From Denitrovibrio sp. (GTDB lineage Bacteria > Chrysiogenota > Deferribacteres > Deferribacterales > Geovibrionaceae), in assembly GCA_002869185.1 (NCBI GenBank), contig PKTN01000001.1:434001-498000 (forward strand): DNA of 64,000 bases. Direction: 5' to 3'. The notes beneath the pieces are model-generated. The model made no database searches and was not told the origin of the DNA. It saw only the letters and a program-made list of their open reading frames with translations. How positions within the stretch are numbered: the stretch's first letter is position 1; each line of letters begins with the position of its first letter. This document shows, piece by piece, positions 36,615 to 47,487 of this stretch. Made by a program: the position numbers and the translations under genes.

Positions 36615-37535
36615 TTATTTATTAAGGTCTACAGTCCCTGTCAGATCAGAAAGATTTGAGAGCTTATTATTTGCAAGATAATTATCGAGACCGTCAATGA
36701 TATCCAATGGTATCTGAGGATCTACAAAATTAGCAGTCCCTACCTGCATAGCGGATGCACCAACAAGTGAAAATTCAACGATATCTTCCCAAGTAGATAT
36801 TCCACCTATTCCCATGATAGGAATCTTAACAGTGTTGAATGTCTCATGCACCATTCTAACAGCTACAGGCTTTATTGCAGGACCAGAAAGGCCCCCTGTA
36901 ACGTTTGATATGTAAGGTTTTTTAGTATGAATATTGATAGCCATACCAAGGAGCGTGTTTATAGCACTAATAGCGTCAGCACCACCCTCCTCACAAGCTT
37001 TTGCGAATACTCTAATATTAGTAACATTGGGTGAGAGTTTAACCATAAGTGGTTTATTCTTAAGAACATTTTTAACTTCACTAGTAACTCTTAGAGTCAT
37101 ATCAGGATCAGTTCCGAAGGCGATACCACCCTCTTTTATGTTAGGACAAGAGATGTTCATCTCAAGCATATCTACGTCAGCATCATCAAGTATTTTGGCA
37201 ACTTCGATGTATTCCTCGAGGGTCTTACCCCAAAAGTTTACTATTATTTTTGTATCATGTTTACGGAGAGCAGGAAGTTTTTCTTTAAGGAATCTATCCA
37301 CGCCAACATTCTGGAGTCCAATAGCATTAAGCATTCCAGAGGTTGTTTCCATTATCCTAGGCATAGGATTACCAGGAACCTCATGAAGTGAAATACCTTT
37401 GACAGATATACCACCAAGTCTACTTATATCGATATGTCTGGCATATTCTAAACCATAGCCAAAAGTTCCGCTGGCTGTGATAATTGGATTTTTAAACTCT
37501 ATTCCGCAAAAAGTGGTTTTCAATCTATCAGACAT
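36615..37535 (-). CDS. pyrD: Dihydroorotate dehydrogenase, catalytic subunit (PyrD type 1B)
   Basis: 306 residues from the ATG at 37535 (SDRLKTTFCGIEFKNPI), seven bases after GGAG. FMN TIM barrel: ITASGTFGYGLEYARHIDI, NISCPNIKEGGIAFG with the catalytic Cys (NxSCPN), KLSPNVTNI, GLSGPAIKPVAVRMV and GIGGISTWEDIVEF. The NISCPNI motif with the neighbouring PyrK marks the heterotetrameric NAD-linked type 1B enzyme. It ends the carB-pyrK-pyrD run. Confidence 0.95.
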   Translation of the reverse strand: MSDRLKTTFCGIEFKNPIITASGTFGYGLEYARHIDISRLGGISVKGISLHEVPGNPMPRIMETTSGMLNAIGLQNVGVDRFLKEKLPALRKHDTKIIVNFWGKTLEEYIEVAKILDDADVDMLEMNISCPNIKEGGIAFGTDPDMTLRVTSEVKNVLKNKPLMVKLSPNVTNIRVFAKACEEGGADAISAINTLLGMAINIHTKKPYISNVTGGLSGPAIKPVAVRMVHETFNTVKIPIMGIGGISTWEDIVEFSLVGASAMQVGTANFVDPQIPLDIIDGLDNYLANNKLSNLSDLTGTVDLNK

Positions 37536-37550
37536 TTTCAAACTCCGAAT

Positions 37551-38336
37551 TTATTTGCAAACAGTATCCCATACAACTTTTGAACCGTCGAATACAGGAC
37601 CTTCAACACAGCAACGCTTCTGTACTACCTCGTCACCCTCTTTCACATATATGATGCAACCTAGGCAAGCACCTAATCCGCAAGCCATTCTTTCATCAAG
37701 AGATACTTCAACTGGTAGTTCATTTTTAACAGCTATCTCACTGACAGCTCTAAGCATTGGCTTAGGACCGCAAGCATACACTGTATCGTAAGATTCTATA
37801 TTATCTATAAAAGGTTCAGTCACCATACCCTTAATTCCGGCTGAGCCATCATTAGTTGTAACGATAAGATGATCTGTGATTTCTTTTAGTTCTTCTATCA
37901 AAACTACATCATCAGCAGTACGTCCACCATAGTAAAGATCAACAATACAGCCTGCCTCTTTAAGTGTCTTGGCTAGCCAAAAAATAGGTGCGATACCTAT
38001 GCCACCAGCAAGTAGAGCAGTGCGCTGTTCTTTAACAGGGGTAAATGTATTACCAAGTGGAGCTGAGAAACTTATATCGCTCCCCTTTTGCCACTCACTA
38101 AGGAGTCTAGTACCTTTACCAACAACCATATAAACGAGTGTAAATTTATCACCATCAATATTCGCTATCCCAAGCGGTCTTCTAAGGAGTGGATCGCTTG
38201 TATAGTCGTGGTGACGAGTGTTTATCATAATGAACTGCCCCACTTTAGCCTCACGCACGAATTCTTCGCACTTGATCTCTAGCAGGTAGTATTTATCATT
38301 AAGTTTTTGATTGCGTATAATCTTCCCTAGCATCAT
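37551..38336 (-). CDS. pyrK: Dihydroorotate dehydrogenase electron-transfer subunit
   Basis: 261 residues. FAD/NAD ferredoxin-reductase fold with [11 protein letters not shown] (FAD) and [16 protein letters not shown] (NAD). The C-terminal cluster motif is [16 protein letters not shown] plus a fourth Cys in [10 protein letters not shown], which binds [2Fe-2S]. It passes electrons from PyrD to NAD+. The ATG overlaps the carB stop; the second ATG at 38333 has a better-spaced AGGAG and could be the true start. Confidence 0.94.
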   Translation of the reverse strand: MMLGKIIRNQKLNDKYYLLEIKCEEFVREAKVGQFIMINTRHHDYTSDPLLRRPLGIANIDGDKFTLVYMVVGKGTRLLSEWQKGSDISFSAPLGNTFTPVKEQRTALLAGGIGIAPIFWLAKTLKEAGCIVDLYYGGRTADDVVLIEELKEITDHLIVTTNDGSAGIKGMVTEPFIDNIESYDTVYACGPKPMLRAVSEIAVKNELPVEVSLDERMACGLGACLGCIIYVKEGDEVVQKRCCVEGPVFDGSKVVWDTVCK

Positions 38337-41300
38337 TTACTCCTAGTGTAGTAATCCTGAATAGGTCTAACCTCTATACCTTCCTGACCAGCTGTAATAG
38401 CTATTACAGAAGCAGCAGCCGCCTCTATGGATGTCACATAAGGGACAGAGTAGCTGAGCATTACGCGTCTGATAGATTCACCATCTAGACGTGATTTTTT
38501 TCCTTCAGGAATATTTACAACAAAGTCTATCTCATTATTCTTAATCTTGTCCACGATATTTGGTCTGATACCTTCATGAACTTTAGCAACCTTCTCTACT
38601 CTCAAGCCTTTCTCGGTGAGATACTTATATGTACATGATGTAGATATAAGCTCAAAACCAAGCCCTTGAAGCTGTAGAGCGATACCAAGCATATCTGATT
38701 TAGCTTCGTCATTCACACTAATGAAGACTTTACCAACTTTAGGAAGCTTGTTACCAGCTGCGAGCTGTGCTTTGTATTGTGCTGCACCGTAATCACGGTC
38801 GATCCCCATAACTTCTCCAGTAGATTTCATCTCTGGCCCGAGGACAACGTCAGTCCCAGGGAATTTAACGAATGGAAATACCGACTCTTTTACAGTGTGA
38901 TATTTGATAGTTGCATCTTTAGTTAGACCAAGATCTTTCAACTTTGCCCCTGCCATAACCTTTGCAGCCATCTTTGCAAGTGGAATACCGATCGATTTAC
39001 TTACGAATGGGATAGTTCTAGATGCTCTTGGGTTTACCTCAAGCATGTATATAACTTCGTCCTTAATAGCGAACTGAATGTTCATAAGACCAATAACTTG
39101 AAGCTCTTGTGCTATCTGCTTAGTCTTGTGGATAAGTGCGGCTTTCACCTTGTCGCTCACTGTTCTAGTAGGGATAGAACAAGCGGAGTCACCAGAGTGA
39201 ACACCAGCCTCTTCAATGTGCTGCATGATAGAACCAACAACACAAGTTTCGCCATCACTGATAGAATCAACATCTACCTCAGCGGCGTTTATTAGATATT
39301 TATCAATAAGTACAGGGTGATCTTCACTAGCCTGTACAGCGTGGACCATATAGTGAATAAGTGTCTCTCTGTCAAATACGATTTCCATCGCACGTCCACC
39401 TAGAACGTATGAAGGACGAACCACAACAGGGTAGCCTATATCATCAGCGATTTTATAAGCCTCTTCAGCAGTTTTTGCTATGCCGTTTTCAGGTTGTTTA
39501 ATTTCAAGTTTATGCATAAGAGCTTTAAAACGCTCTCTATCTTCAGCACAGTCGATACTATCTGGAGATGTTCCAAGGATAGGTACGCCAGCTTTTTCGA
39601 GAGGTACAGCAAGCTTAAGAGGCGTCTGACCACCATACTGTACAATAACGCCGAATGGCTTCTCTTTTTCTACGATGCTAAGAACATGCTCTCTTGTGAG
39701 TGGCTCAAAGTAAAGTCTATCTGATGTATCATAGTCAGTAGATACAGTATCAGGGTTACAGTTAACCATGATAGTCTCAAACCCCATCTCTTGAAGTGCA
39801 AATGATGCGTGAACACAACAGTAATCGAACTCGATACCTTGACCAATACGGTTAGGGCCACCACCAAGAATCATGATCTTCTTCTTATCAGTAGGCTCAG
39901 ACTCACACTCACGCTCGTAAGTACTATAAAGGTATGGTGTAAATGACTCAAACTCAGCACCACAAGTATCTACACGCTTGTAGACAACCTTACCTTTTGT
40001 CCTCTCCCATACATCAAGCTCCTTACAGCCGAATAGCTTTGCAAGACGCTTATCTGAGAAACCGTACTCTTTTGCTTGTATAAACGTCTCTTCACTAACA
40101 GTCATTACAGAAAATTGTTTTAATTCTTCTTCGAAGTCGATTATCTGCTTAATGTTATGCAGGAACCAAGGATCGATAAAACACGCTTCATGAACCTCTT
40201 CGATAGTCCATCCAGAACGGAAAGCATCAGCAACGTAACACATACGCTCTGCTGTAGGTCTTCTAAGGAACTCTCTAATCTCGTCTTGAGCCTTTTCTGT
40301 CCCACGTTCTTCGTCAGTATATATAGGGTCAAAACCATCTTTACCAATCTCAAGTGAGCTGATAGCTTTTTGGAATGACTCTTTAAATGTACGACCAATA
40401 GCCATCGCCTCACCAACAGATTTCATCTGTGTTGTGAGTGTATCATCGGCACCTGGGAATTTTTCGAATGTAAACCTAGGCCATTTTGTTACACAGTAAT
40501 CTATAGTCGGCTCGAAAGAAGCCGGTGTTTTCAGTGTGATATCGTTTTTAAGCTCGTCGAGGGAATAACCCACAGCAAGCTTTGCAGCTATTTTAGCGAT
40601 TGGGAAACCAGTCGCCTTAGATGCTAGAGCTGAGCTTCTAGAGACCCTAGGGTTCATCTCGATAATGATCATGTCACCATTCGCAGGGTTAATAGCGAAC
40701 TGTACGTTTGAACCGCCTGTCTCCACGCCTATCTCACGTATAACGTTAATAGATGCGTTTCTAAGCTCTTGGTACTCTCTATCGGTAAGTGTCTGTGCTG
40801 GGGCAACTGTGATACTGTCACCAGTATGTACGCCCATAGCGTCTACGTTTTCAATAGAGCAAATAATTACAACGTTATCGTTAAGGTCACGCATAACCTC
40901 AAGCTCATATTCCTTCCAGCCGAGGACTGATTTTTCTACGAGAATCTCTGTCACAGGGGAAGCTTCAAGCCCCCACTCAACATATTCTTTATACTCTTCC
41001 ATGTTATAAGCGACGTTTCCGCCTGTCCCGCCAAGTGTGAAGGATGGGCGGATGATTGCAGGGAAACCAATCTCGTCTATACAATCAAGTGCATCTTGGT
41101 AATTGTTACAAACTTCACTCGCAGGGAGGTTTAGACCAATTTTTGTCATCGCCTGCTTAAAGAGCTCTCTATCTTCTGCCTTGTCTATAGCCTCAATCTT
41201 AGCTCCGATAAGCTCTACATCATACTTTTCAAGTAGCCCTGCATCGTTGATCTCTTTTGCAAGGTTAAGAGCTGTTTGTCCGCCAACAGTAGGGAGGATA

Positions 41301-41554
41301 GCGTCTGGACGCTCTTTTTTTAGAATTTTTTCTGCCATCTCAACAGTGAGTGGCTCGATGTAAGTTGCATCTGCGATTTCAGGGTCTGTCATTATAGTAG
41401 CTGGGTTAGAGTTGATAAGAATAACCCTATAGCCCTCTTCTTTCAGAGCCTTGACAGCTTGGGTACCTGAATAGTCAAATTCGCACGCCTGACCGATAAC
41501 GATCGGACCAGAACCAATAATCATAATAGATTTTAAATCTTCTCTTTTTGGCAA
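38333..41554 (-). CDS. carB: Carbamoyl phosphate synthase large subunit
   Basis: 1073 residues when started at the TTG at 41554, which reads [21 protein letters not shown]. This matches the usual N-terminus and exactly the usual 1073-residue length, and GGGAGG lies six bases upstream. An ATG 12 codons earlier is in frame but less likely. Two ATP-grasp halves: [12 protein letters not shown] and [13 protein letters not shown] (first), [12 protein letters not shown] and [15 protein letters not shown] (second). The C-terminal MGS-like allosteric domain has [12 protein letters not shown]. The small subunit carA is not in this window. Confidence 0.95.
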   Translation of the reverse strand: MPKREDLKSIMIIGSGPIVIGQACEFDYSGTQAVKALKEEGYRVILINSNPATIMTDPEIADATYIEPLTVEMAEKILKKERPDAILPTVGGQTALNLAKEINDAGLLEKYDVELIGAKIEAIDKAEDRELFKQAMTKIGLNLPASEVCNNYQDALDCIDEIGFPAIIRPSFTLGGTGGNVAYNMEEYKEYVEWGLEASPVTEILVEKSVLGWKEYELEVMRDLNDNVVIICSIENVDAMGVHTGDSITVAPAQTLTDREYQELRNASINVIREIGVETGGSNVQFAINPANGDMIIIEMNPRVSRSSALASKATGFPIAKIAAKLAVGYSLDELKNDITLKTPASFEPTIDYCVTKWPRFTFEKFPGADDTLTTQMKSVGEAMAIGRTFKESFQKAISSLEIGKDGFDPIYTDEERGTEKAQDEIREFLRRPTAERMCYVADAFRSGWTIEEVHEACFIDPWFLHNIKQIIDFEEELKQFSVMTVSEETFIQAKEYGFSDKRLAKLFGCKELDVWERTKGKVVYKRVDTCGAEFESFTPYLYSTYERECESEPTDKKKIMILGGGPNRIGQGIEFDYCCVHASFALQEMGFETIMVNCNPDTVSTDYDTSDRLYFEPLTREHVLSIVEKEKPFGVIVQYGGQTPLKLAVPLEKAGVPILGTSPDSIDCAEDRERFKALMHKLEIKQPENGIAKTAEEAYKIADDIGYPVVVRPSYVLGGRAMEIVFDRETLIHYMVHAVQASEDHPVLIDKYLINAAEVDVDSISDGETCVVGSIMQHIEEAGVHSGDSACSIPTRTVSDKVKAALIHKTKQIAQELQVIGLMNIQFAIKDEVIYMLEVNPRASRTIPFVSKSIGIPLAKMAAKVMAGAKLKDLGLTKDATIKYHTVKESVFPFVKFPGTDVVLGPEMKSTGEVMGIDRDYGAAQYKAQLAAGNKLPKVGKVFISVNDEAKSDMLGIALQLQGLGFELISTSCTYKYLTEKGLRVEKVAKVHEGIRPNIVDKIKNNEIDFVVNIPEGKKSRLDGESIRRVMLSYSVPYVTSIEAAAASVIAITAGQEGIEVRPIQDYYTRSK

Positions 41555-41833
41555 CTTGAGCCTCCCAAAGTAGTGATACAACTCAGACATATAAGTCTTT
41601 ATTGAATATTATATTTTTAACCTTCGCATAGCGAAGACAGTTTATCCATTGAAAAACGTAGGGCAAAACTTCAATTTTTTAACAAATTTAGAGTCATTTG
41701 ACAAGGTATATTAAATTATTTTTCATATCTTATACACCTAAACTTTTTTATATTTTCCATATCTACTTGCCTCTCCATTACACAAAAGGTATTATTCAAC
41801 ATTAGTGAACTATTATTCAAAAGGAGGAATATT

Positions 41834-42682
41834 ATAAAAGCAATTAGTTTAATAACTATTATCTTAGTACTTATGGGTTGTTCGCAAAAAGAGATCAACA
41901 TTATAACAGGCTCATCTGATGCCCAATATCATCAACAACGTCAAGCTAAAGAATATGATTCAAAGACATGTATCAAGAAAGGAGATCTGTGGGAAATGTA
42001 TGTAGACGAGTTATATTTAAATGAGTCTTTTGATTGGCTTGTGGCTAGCGCTACTGATGGGGATTTCGATATTCTAAATGGTAAAGGCACGCGATTAAAT
42101 GAAATATCTATATACATCACATTAAAAAAGAGAGAAAGAGGAAGTATGACTACAGAAGTTCTCTCAACAAACACAATCGTGTATGAGAATGGTTTCTATA
42201 AACAAGTTCAACCAAATTATGATGAACCTTTAATTTATGCCGCTACTTACGATGACAACTATGATCTAATTTTAGAAATCAAAATAATTGAAAATGACGA
42301 AAATACAAAAGAAAATTTGAATGCCATTACAGCATCTATTATAGATGCGACAAAGCTAATACCATCTCTCAATAATTTGCCTAGTGGTAGTATTGAACTG
42401 TTCACTGATACTTTTAAAAATAATATTTTACCTGTAATAAGTCAAAATGACATGATATTAAACCACACAACAACTCTATATTCATGTAATTCATTTCTTT
42501 CTGATGATTATGGACAACAAAAACACCGATCTTTTACAACAGGTGACTTGTATATTGTCAGAACAAACGCTAACAAAGATGCAGAGACTACATGGGAAAA
42601 TACTGATATTGTTAAGAATAAAGATTCTAAGAATCCTTTTTCATACTTAAAAATTAAAATTCTAAAAAGAAAAAAAAATTAA
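41834..42682 (+). CDS. Unrecognised lipoprotein, apparent AUA start codon
   Basis: The frame starting at the ATG of 41873 would begin MGCSQK, that is, inside a lipobox. Read upstream in the same frame, the sequence is ATA-KAISLITIILVLMGCSQKE: a 14-residue signal peptide with a perfect lipobox (L-M-G-C). AGGAGG at 41822-41827 lies six bases before that ATA, with no ATG, GTG or TTG in the right place. So the start is an unusual AUA (or AUU at 41831), or a mutated ATG. The mature part of about 265 residues is polar and shows no recognised domain; Asp, Asn and Thr are common. Function not known. It is more AT-rich than its neighbours. Confidence 0.6.
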   Translation: MKAISLITIILVLMGCSQKEINIITGSSDAQYHQQRQAKEYDSKTCIKKGDLWEMYVDELYLNESFDWLVASATDGDFDILNGKGTRLNEISIYITLKKRERGSMTTEVLSTNTIVYENGFYKQVQPNYDEPLIYAATYDDNYDLILEIKIIENDENTKENLNAITASIIDATKLIPSLNNLPSGSIELFTDTFKNNILPVISQNDMILNHTTTLYSCNSFLSDDYGQQKHRSFTTGDLYIVRTNANKDAETTWENTDIVKNKDSKNPFSYLKIKILKRKKN

Positions 42683-42692
42683 AAAGAAAAAA

Positions 42693-42730
42693 AAGGTGAC
42701 ACCAGCAAAAAACTGATGTCACCTTATATT
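42693..42730 (-). terminator. Bidirectional terminator between the lipoprotein and surface-protein genes
   Basis: AAGGTGACA (42693-42701) and TGTCACCTT (42717-42725) pair perfectly, with a CAG/CTG extension around an A-rich loop. On the minus strand a long T run follows (from the A-rich 42682-42694), making a strong terminator for the 42747 gene. On the plus strand the trailing T run is weaker. Confidence 0.8.
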
Positions 42731-42746
42731 TAACTAAATTTTATAT

Positions 42747-45449
42747 CTATAATTTAGAAATTACTTTTTTTGTTTTTACCCCTCTGTATGCAAAGAAAAC
42801 CATAATCATTGCAAGAAAGATAAGACCCATATCAGCACCAGAAGTACCGCTCACAGCAGAACATCCACCAGCAGACACAGGACAATTACTTCCGTCGTGT
42901 TCGCTTGATGCCAGTTTACTATTCACAGATACTTCAGAGAAGTGATAAACAGTAACATGATAACTGTTAGTACTTGCATCATAAAACCAGTAACCATCAG
43001 CATTAGTTGAATCAGAACCGTTTAAAGCAACTTCTGTTAAAGCAACCCCATTCAGTTGAATATTATTCTCTCCTGCTTCATAAACCATATCAAGGTCAGA
43101 AATCACAAAAGAGATTGGTGCACCAAGTTTATGGACAATAGCTCCAGCATTTGATCCCTGTGTTACAAGCATAGTAACATCAAAGTTTGCAGTTGTTGCG
43201 TCCGCTTCATATGCTTGAATGATAAGTCCTAAAGCGCTGTTATCAACTGTTTCGCCTTCATCAGTAATAGCATCAGGGAATGAATCGGCATCTTCAATTG
43301 TCATGGTAGAGCTTCCTGTGTTAACGACAATATCGCTAACCTCAGTATTTTCAATTAGACTGCCTAAGTTTACTTGAGCAATTGTTTTTACTACTACTGT
43401 CTCACCATTGATTTCTTTTTCCACAGAAAGTCCTGTCTCTGTATGGATTGGATAATCCACAGCTAGTCCTTCAATAGAATTCAAGGCAACTGAGTCAATA
43501 GATGTCATATTTTCATAATCTATATCGTCTCCATCACCTAGGTCTGACACAGCTGTAGGTCTTTCGATATTAAAAGCTTTAACTGTCGCATAATCACTTG
43601 TATCGATATCCGAAGCTGATGAAACTGTCCATGTGTAATCACCGTCAGGAAGAGCTACTGGGCAGATCCATGAAATAACACCGTTCGCAACAGTAATGTC
43701 TGCTGAAGTGATTTCTACATCTGATAAACTGACGTTACCAGTGATTGTTATATAGTATTTAGTTGCATTTGTAACAGTTTCCCAAGTGAATGTCACAGCA
43801 GAAGAACTTAGAAATGCAGCATCAGGGGTTAATAACACTGGTACTGATATTGTTACACTTGGTGCTGGAGCTGGTGTATCTGATATAGTTACAGTAGTGT
43901 TACCTGTTCCATTATTAATGTCAGTCCATGTGATAGTATCTGTACCTTCATTTGTTGGAGTGTAACAAAACTCAGCAACACCATCAGTGTCAGTTGTAAC
44001 TGTCTCAGACGCAGTATTAGCACCAGAAACAGTAAACATTACTCCTACACCAGCAAGAACAGAGTTATCAGATTTATATGCAGTTGCACTCGAACAGACT
44101 TGTGTGTTTACAGCATATGTACTCTCTGTTGGAGCCGTAAAAGTAACATGATCAAAACTAGCAACAGGTGCAAATGAGCTACCGCCTGCATAGCCATATG
44201 AGTTGGCACTTGCAAAACCGTATGAAAAAGCACCAAAGTTATAATCTGATGCGAGTGTATGTGAACCAACATCTACAGGAACCTTAGCTCCATATAAATC
44301 TGAAGTAGATATCTGAGTAAATTCAGTTTCTGCAATGAGTGCGTTGTCGAGAGATATGCTACCTTTGCCTGCTGAGACAACAATAACATTTACATAGTTA
44401 TAAGTATCAAATCCTGAAGCTGGTGTAGTAACAGTATAACTATTCATAAATTGTTCATAAGGGGGGATAAGCATCATAAACGGATCACCCATACCGCCTG
44501 CTCCACCACCTTGAGAAAACTGTGCAACGATTGTAGGTTTGCTTGTCTCTATATATAATGCATCCGCTGAATCGACATCATGAAAATCACCTGCCGCAAG
44601 AGTTGCAACAGTGCTTCCATTGATGATAACCTCAGTGTTGTCTTCATGGGCAAGAATGCGGATGTTATTTAATAGTAGTTCAAGAGGCATAGTTGCAAAC
44701 TTTTTTCCAAAAGTATCTGTAGGAGGAAGCTGCTCAACAATATGATCACACGCTCCAGCACCTATATTTACGCACTCAACACCAGAAAAAACTGATATCG
44801 GTTTATCGGATGTTATTAGAGTGCCTGTCATATCATCATTTTGCAATACTGTTTCTAGTCTGTAAGTATCACCTTTATCGAGAGAAATATCATATGGAGT
44901 GCCTGCGGTATAAGAATTTGCAGCATCTCTTGCGTTATTATCTACATCAACAGATGGTGTGATAGTGACTGTAGTGCCGTCTTCTGTACCTGTTATTACA
45001 AAATAAGAACCAAAACTGGCAATCGAAGCTCGGTATGACATAACTCTATATTCAGTCCCTAAGACATCAGTTGGAAGTCCCATATAAGCATCTGATGTGC
45101 TAGAATTTTTATTTATTCCATATACTATAATTTCATCGTCTGAAGTGATATGGATACCCTTATCTTCAACAGTATCAATAGATGAAATTTGAATATCATT
45201 AGAGACAGTCACTGTTGTTACAGAACCAGGAGTGACTGTGAAGTTCTCTGTAAAACTTAAAGATGGGATAGTCACTGTACCAGAAGTTGCAGAATCCCCT
45301 GTAATGTAAAAACTAAGATAGTCAGGTGTTAGGTTACTAGGAAAAGCTAACCAAAAGTCAGTACCTTTGTTGTCTAGAGTTGTTGCAATAGCAGTATTAA
45401 AGCTAAAAAGTAAAGCAATTGCTAATAACAGAATAGATTTCTTCTTCAT
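42747..45449 (-). CDS. Large surface protein, IgGFc-binding-like N-terminal domain and C-terminal sorting signal
   Basis: 900 residues from the ATG at 45449, preceded by AGGGAG; the longer frame has no ribosome site. Sec signal peptide (residues 1-23, ending IATT). The N-terminal 400 residues (KGTDFWLAFPSN, EDNTEVIINGS, and the repeated beta-strand pattern) match the IgGFc-binding N-terminal family in form. A Big_1-like Ig domain follows (VTFTAPTESTYAVNT to NTTVTISD), then a fibronectin-like region. The C-terminus reads NCPVSAGGCSAVSG, then a single hydrophobic helix and the basic YRGVKTKK, a Cys-rich tripartite sorting signal. Only two genes like it are near; no sortase is seen. Confidence 0.7.
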   Translation of the reverse strand: MKKKSILLLAIALLFSFNTAIATTLDNKGTDFWLAFPSNLTPDYLSFYITGDSATSGTVTIPSLSFTENFTVTPGSVTTVTVSNDIQISSIDTVEDKGIHITSDDEIIVYGINKNSSTSDAYMGLPTDVLGTEYRVMSYRASIASFGSYFVITGTEDGTTVTITPSVDVDNNARDAANSYTAGTPYDISLDKGDTYRLETVLQNDDMTGTLITSDKPISVFSGVECVNIGAGACDHIVEQLPPTDTFGKKFATMPLELLLNNIRILAHEDNTEVIINGSTVATLAAGDFHDVDSADALYIETSKPTIVAQFSQGGGAGGMGDPFMMLIPPYEQFMNSYTVTTPASGFDTYNYVNVIVVSAGKGSISLDNALIAETEFTQISTSDLYGAKVPVDVGSHTLASDYNFGAFSYGFASANSYGYAGGSSFAPVASFDHVTFTAPTESTYAVNTQVCSSATAYKSDNSVLAGVGVMFTVSGANTASETVTTDTDGVAEFCYTPTNEGTDTITWTDINNGTGNTTVTISDTPAPAPSVTISVPVLLTPDAAFLSSSAVTFTWETVTNATKYYITITGNVSLSDVEITSADITVANGVISWICPVALPDGDYTWTVSSASDIDTSDYATVKAFNIERPTAVSDLGDGDDIDYENMTSIDSVALNSIEGLAVDYPIHTETGLSVEKEINGETVVVKTIAQVNLGSLIENTEVSDIVVNTGSSTMTIEDADSFPDAITDEGETVDNSALGLIIQAYEADATTANFDVTMLVTQGSNAGAIVHKLGAPISFVISDLDMVYEAGENNIQLNGVALTEVALNGSDSTNADGYWFYDASTNSYHVTVYHFSEVSVNSKLASSEHDGSNCPVSAGGCSAVSGTSGADMGLIFLAMIMVFFAYRGVKTKKVISKL

Positions 45450-45466
45450 AAGATTCTCCCTAAAAT

Positions 45467-45481
45467 AAATAATAATTATCA
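45467..45481 (-). promoter_or_regulatory. Fur-box-like element upstream of the surface-protein gene
   Basis: Minus-strand TGATAATTATTATTT, 13 of 15 matches to the TGATAATNATTATCA half-site form, located 18 bases before the ATG. Chance is considerable in AT-rich DNA. Confidence 0.3.
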
Positions 45482-45611
45482 TGCTAATATATTTATAAAT
45501 CAATTACAGATTTATATAATGAGTATAATAATTTTACATATTCATTTTATATCTAACACAAACATTTTGTTAAAAGTGTAAATATGCCATTTAAATAAGA
45601 GAAAAAAGGTA

Positions 45612-45617
45612 TATAAT
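45612..45617 (+). promoter_or_regulatory. -10 element for the alcohol dehydrogenase gene
   Basis: Exact TATAAT on the plus strand, 33 bases before the start codon; the -35 (ATTTAA at 45589) is poor. Confidence 0.35.
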
Positions 45618-45649
45618 CATTAAATAATAAGAAATATATGGAGAGATAA

Positions 45650-46822
45650 ATGAATAATTTCAATTTTTATAACACGACACAAATAGTCTTTGGCAAAGGT
45701 CAGACAAAACAACTTGATAAACTAGTACCAAAGAACGCTAAAATCCTCATAACTTACGGCGGTGGAAGCGTATATACAAATGGCGTAATGGATAAAGTCA
45801 AAGCAGAGTTGGTAAAGTCAGATAGAAAGATATTCGAATTTGGCGGTATAGAGCCTAACCCTCGCTTTGAAACACTGATGAAGGCTGTAGCTATTTGCAG
45901 AGATAAAAAGATAGATTTCCTACTAGCTGTTGGTGGCGGTTCTGTTATGGATGGTACAAAATTCATAGCCGTAGCTGCTGTTGCAGATGAATATATAGGC
46001 AAAGAGGAAGAGCTTCTAAAATTCGGTTTCGCTGGAACCCCTATAGAAAATCCATTACCTCTCGCAACTGTTGCAACCCTTCCAGCAACAGGGTCAGAGA
46101 TGAACTCAGGCGCTGTTATAACAAATGGCGAGGACAAACTCCCATTCTTTAATTCTAAAAATTTCCCTCGGTTTTCAATTCTCGACCCAGAGTTCACATA
46201 CACTCTCCCTCCTAAGCAAGTAGCCAATGGAGTTATTGATACTTTCGTCCATACTGTTGAGCAATACGTTACCTACCCTGTTGATGCACGTTTTCAAGAC
46301 AGGACATCTGAGGGGATATTACAGACACTATTTGAGATTGGCGCAAAGACCGTAAACGAGCCAGCAGACTATGACGCAAGGGCTAACCTTGTTTGGTGCT
46401 CAACTATGGCTCTAAACGGGCTTATAGGCTCTGGTGTTCCTCAAGACTGGTCTGTGCACATGATAGGTCACGAGCTAACTGCACTATATGGACTCGACCA
46501 TGCACAATCACTTGCTATTGTACTCCCTGCTATGTGGCGATTTAGACAAGTTGAAAAATCTGAAAAACTCATTCAATTTGCAGAAAGAGTTTTAGGTATT
46601 ACAGAAGGGAGTGACGATTACAAGATTAACAAGGCTATCAATATGACAGAGACCTTCTTTAATGAACTAGGAGCAAAAACAAAACTTATAGATTATGGTA
46701 TAACAGAAACAGATGTAGAAAAGATTATAAAAGCTCTAGAAAAACACGGAATGACAGCCCTTTCAGAGAGAGGTGATGTTACCTTAGACATTTCAGAACA
46801 AGTACTAAGAATGGCACTATAA
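45650..46822 (+). CDS. Iron-containing alcohol dehydrogenase (butanol dehydrogenase / YqhD-like)
   Basis: 390 residues. N-terminal NNFNFYNTTQIVFGKGQ, NAD(P)-binding AVGGGSVMDGTKFIA near residue 100, and metal-binding DTFVHTVEQYVTYP and HMIGHELTALYGLDHAQSLAIV with the Asp and three His ligands. It reduces aldehydes to alcohols with NAD(P)H. This is a lone gene between two terminators, with its own -10 element. Substrate not determined. Confidence 0.92.
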   Translation: MNNFNFYNTTQIVFGKGQTKQLDKLVPKNAKILITYGGGSVYTNGVMDKVKAELVKSDRKIFEFGGIEPNPRFETLMKAVAICRDKKIDFLLAVGGGSVMDGTKFIAVAAVADEYIGKEEELLKFGFAGTPIENPLPLATVATLPATGSEMNSGAVITNGEDKLPFFNSKNFPRFSILDPEFTYTLPPKQVANGVIDTFVHTVEQYVTYPVDARFQDRTSEGILQTLFEIGAKTVNEPADYDARANLVWCSTMALNGLIGSGVPQDWSVHMIGHELTALYGLDHAQSLAIVLPAMWRFRQVEKSEKLIQFAERVLGITEGSDDYKINKAINMTETFFNELGAKTKLIDYGITETDVEKIIKALEKHGMTALSERGDVTLDISEQVLRMAL

Positions 46823-46833
46823 GCATATAAACA

Positions 46834-46861
46834 AAAAGCCTCATCAATTGATGAGGCTTTT
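46834..46861. terminator. Bidirectional terminator between alcohol dehydrogenase and SWIM gene
   Basis: A 28-base perfect palindrome, arms of 14 bases AAAAGCCTCATCAA/TTGATGAGGCTTTT. Runs of T on both strands make it work for both converging genes. Confidence 0.85.
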
Positions 46862-46867
46862 ACAAAT

Positions 46868-47404
46868 TTAGGAATATTTTTCTAAAAGAAACAAACACGA
46901 CATCTTCAAAGGATCAGTAAGTGCATGATTTTTACCATCTGCATCATCCTTAACCAAGCAGGAAATCTGCTTCATTGCGATACCTGTAAGTTCAGCAAGT
47001 TGAGATATACTCACGCTAGCTGTTTTAAGGTCATCTAAAAGCTGTTTAAGAGTTGTAGTTTTGATGTAAAATTGGATATCGTCAGTAGTTCGAAGTGCAC
47101 TTCTGTCCATCTTCTGGTTACTAGCGAATACCCACGGGGTATAGATGTATGTGAGCCCAAGAGCTGCGGCATGTTTACAGAAAACATCCTTCCCTTTTTC
47201 GCAATCACATTCAAACTGGATAGGATCAGTGTCTATATTCAGTGAAACGGTATAGTCACCATGGTTTCCTTTTATGGTGCCTTTGATACAAGAGTTGTCT
47301 ATGGAGCAGCTATTAAACTTACCTACATAGTTTTCAGCTCTCTGCAGGTTGATACTACTGCTGATATTCTTCAGCTGTTCTTCGGTCAACTTTTTTAACT
47401 GCAT
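46868..47404 (-). CDS. SWIM zinc-finger protein of unknown function
   Basis: 178 residues from the ATG at 47404, seven bases after AGGAGG; an earlier ATG two codons upstream is only one base from it. Zn motif FECDCEKGKDVFCKHAAALGL (CxCx-n-CxH) near residues 60-80 is the SWIM finger. The rest shows no other recognised domain; SWIM proteins often bind DNA or protein and sit with helicases. recG is the next gene upstream on the same strand, but with an 83-base gap. Confidence 0.75.
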   Translation of the reverse strand: MQLKKLTEEQLKNISSSINLQRAENYVGKFNSCSIDNSCIKGTIKGNHGDYTVSLNIDTDPIQFECDCEKGKDVFCKHAAALGLTYIYTPWVFASNQKMDRSALRTTDDIQFYIKTTTLKQLLDDLKTASVSISQLAELTGIAMKQISCLVKDDADGKNHALTDPLKMSCLFLLEKYS

Positions 47405-47487
47405 CGGCATGCCTCCTGACTTGTTTACTAATCTATTAAACCGCACATATTTATAGAAATCAACGGATTTTCAAATTTATTTTAAGT

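Noticed and set aside
41554..41590. The upstream ATG at 41590 as carB start
   Set aside because: The TTG at 41554 matches the conserved N-terminus and gives 1073 residues with a better-spaced ribosome site.
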